Assembly (NCBI GenBank): GCA_028023455.1
Contig: JAQFVV010012667.1
Location: 1,100,501 to 1,164,500, forward strand
Origin: Epiperipatus broadwayi
Taxonomy: Eukaryota > Onychophora > Udeonychophora > Euonychophora > Peripatidae
Direction of reading: 5' to 3'
DNA length: 64,000 nucleotides
Both the position numbers and the translations under genes were made by a program. This document shows, one piece after another, positions 60,595 to 64,000 of the stretch (positions within the stretch are counted from its first letter, which is position 1; each line of letters starts with the position of its first letter). The notes under the pieces are model-generated. The model did not search any database. It was not told where the DNA came from and was given only the letters and a program-made list of their open reading frames with translations.

Positions 60595-61765
60595 TAAGTT
60601 ATTGCTTTTAGAAAGTCAAACTTTGACAAAATAACATCTTTTTATCTCCAAATTATAGCTTATTTATATTTATTTTATTTATTTCTCTTAGAAATTACTT
60701 GTCTTTTTGTATATAAATATTATTAAAACTACATTTATTTCTTTTTAAAATAACATAGTAGTTATGTCTGTAATATTACTTAATAATATTTGTAATTATA
60801 GTGTATCATAAATATGGCAGCACAGGAAAATTCAAATTTGAAAATTTTTAAACTTCTATCGTCGCTCTTATATTGTCTGAAAATTGCTACTATATTTTAA
60901 ATCAAAGTATAAGTTTTACATTATCTAAAGGTTATATTTAATATATTTTTTGGAAATCGTGGGAAATATTTTCAAATAATTACTCAGTCGTGAGTCTAAA
61001 AATGTGCAATGGTAAAAAATTAAAAGCTTTTGTATATATATAAAACAGTGATAGATAAACATCTTATAAACTTGTATGTAAGAAGCCATAGAAAGATGGA
61101 ATAAATTATTTTATTAAACAATTTTTTTAGATTTATATAGTTTGAATTTTAGAATTAACATCGATTTTTAATTTATGCAGTGTTTTGGGTATAAAGTGTA
61201 TGATTTTTAAACTTGGAATATTTCTAATTGTAAAGCAGATTGGTATATGATTTTTTTTTTTAAAAAAAAAAAAAAATTACATATATATATGTTTTAATTC
61301 TTTGTGATGTGATTATTTTTTCTGTAACTTTGTGCTGCCCTCTTACAGATATATAAGGAACTAATATATTTCTTCCTTTTTAAATATATATATATTTTAA
61401 GCATTTATATATCTATACTAAGATATTTATTTTATATACGATGATGATTTATATGTAAGGTATATATGTTTATTAAAAGTTGTGCAAAAACAAATCCTGT
61501 CTTTTGACCATTATGAACAGTATCTTTGATAATTAAATTTTATTTTACAATAAATTTCTGTTATGAGTATACAAATATGTGTATATGGTGTTTGTTTATA
61601 GTGAGAGTTTTTTTTGTTAAGAATTATGTAGCTAACTAGGGCAATTTTTACAGATGTTCATTAAATATTTTAAATATTAGCTATATTCCCAAAAGATTAA
61701 TTGGAAGTTTACAGTTTCATATTATTTCATTTTCTTCCCTGATAAAGATTACTTTAGGCAGTTAT
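60595..61765. other. unassigned stretch
   Basis: AT-rich, with a poly-T/poly-A pair at about 61,252-61,275. Nothing recognised. Confidence 0.5.
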
Positions 61766-61771
61766 AATCTT

Positions 61772-61828
61772 GGCCAAGCAGGGATTGTGCTATTTCGACC
61801 CTGAATTCGAATCTCAAGATTGATTTTT
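61772..61828 (+). repeat. possible compact tRNA-like sequence
   Basis: AATCTTGGCCAAGCAGGGAT at the start and GAATTCGAATCTCAAGATT at the end. The outer seven bases AATCTTG and CAAGATT pair perfectly, and GAATTCGAATCTC looks like a B box. It is too short for a full cloverleaf (an anticodon arm is missing), so a SINE remnant is more likely than a gene. Confidence 0.3.
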
Positions 61829-62430
61829 TATTATCATATTTACCCATCGTTTCTACTAATTAAGAAACTAACTTGCCTAGTCTTATTATTAAAAAAAAAT
61901 TAAAAAATATGTATGTATACTTTTATTTATTTAAAATGCAAATATGTATATATTCACACATTTTAATGATGTAATAGTTTATTAATACATGATTAAGCTT
62001 AAAAATTATTTGTGATATCATTTGTATCAAAGGAAGAGAAGGTAACGCAAATTAATTTAAATACTTTGTACCATTCATTTCTGTTTTGTTTACAGATATT
62101 CTCATTACAAAATCTATTTTTATTAGTAAGTTTATGTATGTGTGTGGACAATATATATGTATAAGTGAAAAAGTAATTAATTATATTTTCAAAAAATAAA
62201 TACATACAAAAGTATTTGGAGAAAAGTTTTAATTTAACCTTCAATTCGTGTGGTACGTCTAGTATGCTTTCGATTACTTACTTGTACGTATTTATTTTTT
62301 GAATTATGTTTTTGAAGATAAAATATATTAAAGTTTTGATGTTAATTATATTTTCAAAGCATGTATAGTTTTTTTTTTTTCAATTTTTGACTGCATATAT
62401 ATATATATAAGTGATATAATGTTCAAGGCT
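61829..62430. other. unassigned stretch
   Basis: AT-rich; a short TA run at about 62,397-62,409. No feature recognised. Confidence 0.45.
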
Positions 62431-62433
62431 AAA

Positions 62434-63135
62434 TGTGTTTATGAGTAATCATTGAAAGTAGTCAACATTTAGACAATTCCTATAACAATCAACAATCTCA
62501 ACTTGTTGTCAAGGCAACTTCATTTTAACAATAAAAGTGGAATCCCACCAGAGACTGAAATTATTGATACAAAGTAGTTTAAACAAACCTCTTTAAACAG
62601 AAAAATATAAGCTGTTCTGAATGCAGACTAATAAATAGTCAATTATTACATTACAAACTGCAATTGTAATTTTCAAATTGTACCCAAAGCGTTACTTAAA
62701 TAATAAGTGATATAATGCTCAACAGGTTGAGACTGTTGAATGTTATTGGGATTGTCTAAATGTTGACTGATTTTAATCATTACTTATAAAGCTTTTAGTC
62801 TTAAGCATTGTTACACTTATTATTTAAGTAATACTTTCGGAGCAATTTGAAAATTATAATTGCAATTTGTAATGTTATAATAAACTATTTATTACTTTGC
62901 ATTCAGAACAGATTATATCTACCTGTTTAAGGAAATATATTTAAGCTTTTTTTAATCAAAAATTTTAATCTCTGTGGTCAAGTTGCAATTTTTAAGCATA
63001 AACATATTGGTCCACAAATAAAGGGGGCATAAATAAAAGTGAGATTCCACTTTTAATGAAAAAACGTTGCTTTACAACAGGTTGAGATTATTGATTGTTA
63101 TTGGGATTATTTAAATGTTGACTGATTTTAATGAT
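62434..63135. mobile_element. nested fold-back element of about 700 bp
   Basis: The outer arm AATCATTGAAAGTAGTCAAC ... CAATCTCAACTTGTTGTCAA (62,448-62,512) is mirrored by TTTACAACAGGTTGAGATTA ... AATGTTGACTGATTTTAATG (63,071-63,133). A second inverted pair lies inside: ATTACAAACTGCAATTGTAA (about 62,650) against ATTGCAATTTGTAATGTTAT (about 62,860). Between them, at 62,720-62,785, is a third copy of the end sequence (CAACAGGTTGAGACTGTTGA ... TGTTGACTGATTTTAATCAT). This suggests one palindromic element inside or fused to another copy of itself. No ORF. Confidence 0.75.
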
Positions 63136-63313
63136 ATATACATAAATATTAAAAATGTAATTCTTGAATATGCAATAGTTGCATTGATTGTGAACCTTAT
63201 TAAGGAATTATACATATGTGATTTTTTTCGCATGCATTAGTGAAGCTGTAATTATACTATAATGTTTAATATGCCTGCTTAGGCTTTCAAGATTTAGTAT
63301 TCTAATCTCATAT

Positions 63314-63652
63314 TCATAGCTTTACAAATGAAGTCTGTTGTGATTTATTATATACATATGCAAATGAATTAATGGCACTGAGATCATTTGCTATGCGAAA
63401 AGCTTCTTTGATCTTTCTTTTGGCATCACTCTTCTCTGTGCAAATTAATTGGGCAGAACTGGGTTTGAATGCATGGCCTGTAGCTGCTTGGTGGTCCCAG
63501 AAGATTGATGTTCCTTTATTTTTATTTTTAACCCTGTTGTATTTATACATGTGTTGGTAAATTCTTGCATTAATGTTAGCCTGAGTCTCACCATAGTAAG
63601 ATGCATGTGAGCCTAATTGAGGGCATGCTATTTTATAGACCACATGAGGGTT
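63314..63652 (-). pseudogene. Penelope-like element, GIY-YIG endonuclease fragment
   Basis: On the minus strand an open frame of about 110 codons reads VVYKIACPQLGSHASYYGET, the GIY-YIG core (here VYK...YYG), then INARIYQHMY with the conserved Arg, a Lys-rich loop, SIFWDHQAATGHAF, and KSDAKRKIKEAFRI, the conserved Glu-containing C-terminal block. This domain nicks DNA for retrotransposition of Penelope-like elements. The sequence differs from the copy at 16,085, so a different Penelope lineage is likely. No reverse transcriptase is readable upstream within the window. Confidence 0.8.
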
Positions 63653-64000
63653 CTAAAGCTAAACTTGAAATCATTAGACTAAATTAAAACCTCATTTAAA
63701 ATGATAATTTTTGTATCAATTTAAATAAGTAGTTTTTTATTTGAAAATAAACCTCCTATTAATGAAAACTAGAATACCATAATCTAATGTCTTGAGCTAT
63801 TTGGCATATAAACAAGAAGACCTTTCTTTTGATTGCTTTTTACAGTAATAGAGAGAACAATATTCTAAAATTATACATTTATCTGGTCAGCTGGTTTTTA
63901 ACTTACAGCTGGAGACATTGGGGAAAATCTATTTTATTGTTTGTAATGTGACATTTTTTTCAAATCCTCTTCTCATTTAATTCAAGTCTACACAACTTCT
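63653..64000. other. unassigned window end
   Basis: AT-rich; the expected Penelope reverse transcriptase is not seen on the minus strand here. Confidence 0.45.

Overview
This is metazoan nuclear DNA, very AT-rich (roughly three quarters A+T by eye). It contains introns, degenerate non-LTR retrotransposons, Penelope-like elements, tRNA-headed SINEs and many fold-back elements. No bacterial operon, rRNA gene, CRISPR array or intact tRNA gene is visible. The transposon mix (RTE-clade LINEs, Penelope-like elements, ZBED/FAM200-like hAT relics) suits an invertebrate, possibly an arthropod, but the clade cannot be fixed from the window.

The only host gene I can support is a receptor-type protein tyrosine phosphatase on the + strand, represented by two exons. 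Exon 6088-6223 carries the end of the catalytic signature loop, and exon 28684-28833 carries the end of the first phosphatase domain and the linker towards a second one. They are separated by a 22,460-bp intron. Earlier exons, including the one with the catalytic Cys, should lie left of the window. No exon for the second domain was recognised in the 35 kb to the right, so that stretch is probably another very large intron.

Layout: 1-4.1 kb, a Penelope-like element tail, unassigned DNA and two relics of a short palindromic repeat. 4.75-5.8 kb, a composite inverted repeat. 6.1 kb, the first phosphatase exon. Inside the intron are a tRNA-Gly-headed SINE with target duplication (8.6 kb), a 1.8-kb fold-back carrying a second SINE (12.3-14.1 kb), Penelope-like coding remains partly in inverted copies (16.1-18.0 kb), MITE-like palindromes (18.1, 19.8, 24.0 kb) and three decayed RTE LINE copies, all on the minus strand (22.0-27.9 kb). 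28.7 kb, the second exon. Beyond it are a 412-bp TIR element (29.5 kb), LINE reverse-transcriptase relics (33.4, 35.2, 36.5, 40.2, 54.6 kb), a perfect 176-bp ATT microsatellite (38.8 kb), an L1/Tx1-like LINE 5' part (41.2-43.3 kb), a single arm of the 1.8-kb fold-back (47.9-48.7 kb), a complete 431-bp palindromic element (52.9 kb), tandem copies of the 4.8-kb repeat family (53.8-54.6 kb), a hAT transposase relic (57.8-59.2 kb), a nested fold-back (62.4-63.1 kb) and a Penelope GIY-YIG endonuclease fragment (63.3-63.65 kb).

No mobile element in the window has an intact reading frame. The most unusual features are the fold-back families, several of which I could not match to a named superfamily, and two very short SINEs with different tRNA heads but the same 3' tail. 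All homology calls come from reading translations against remembered family motifs; no search was run.
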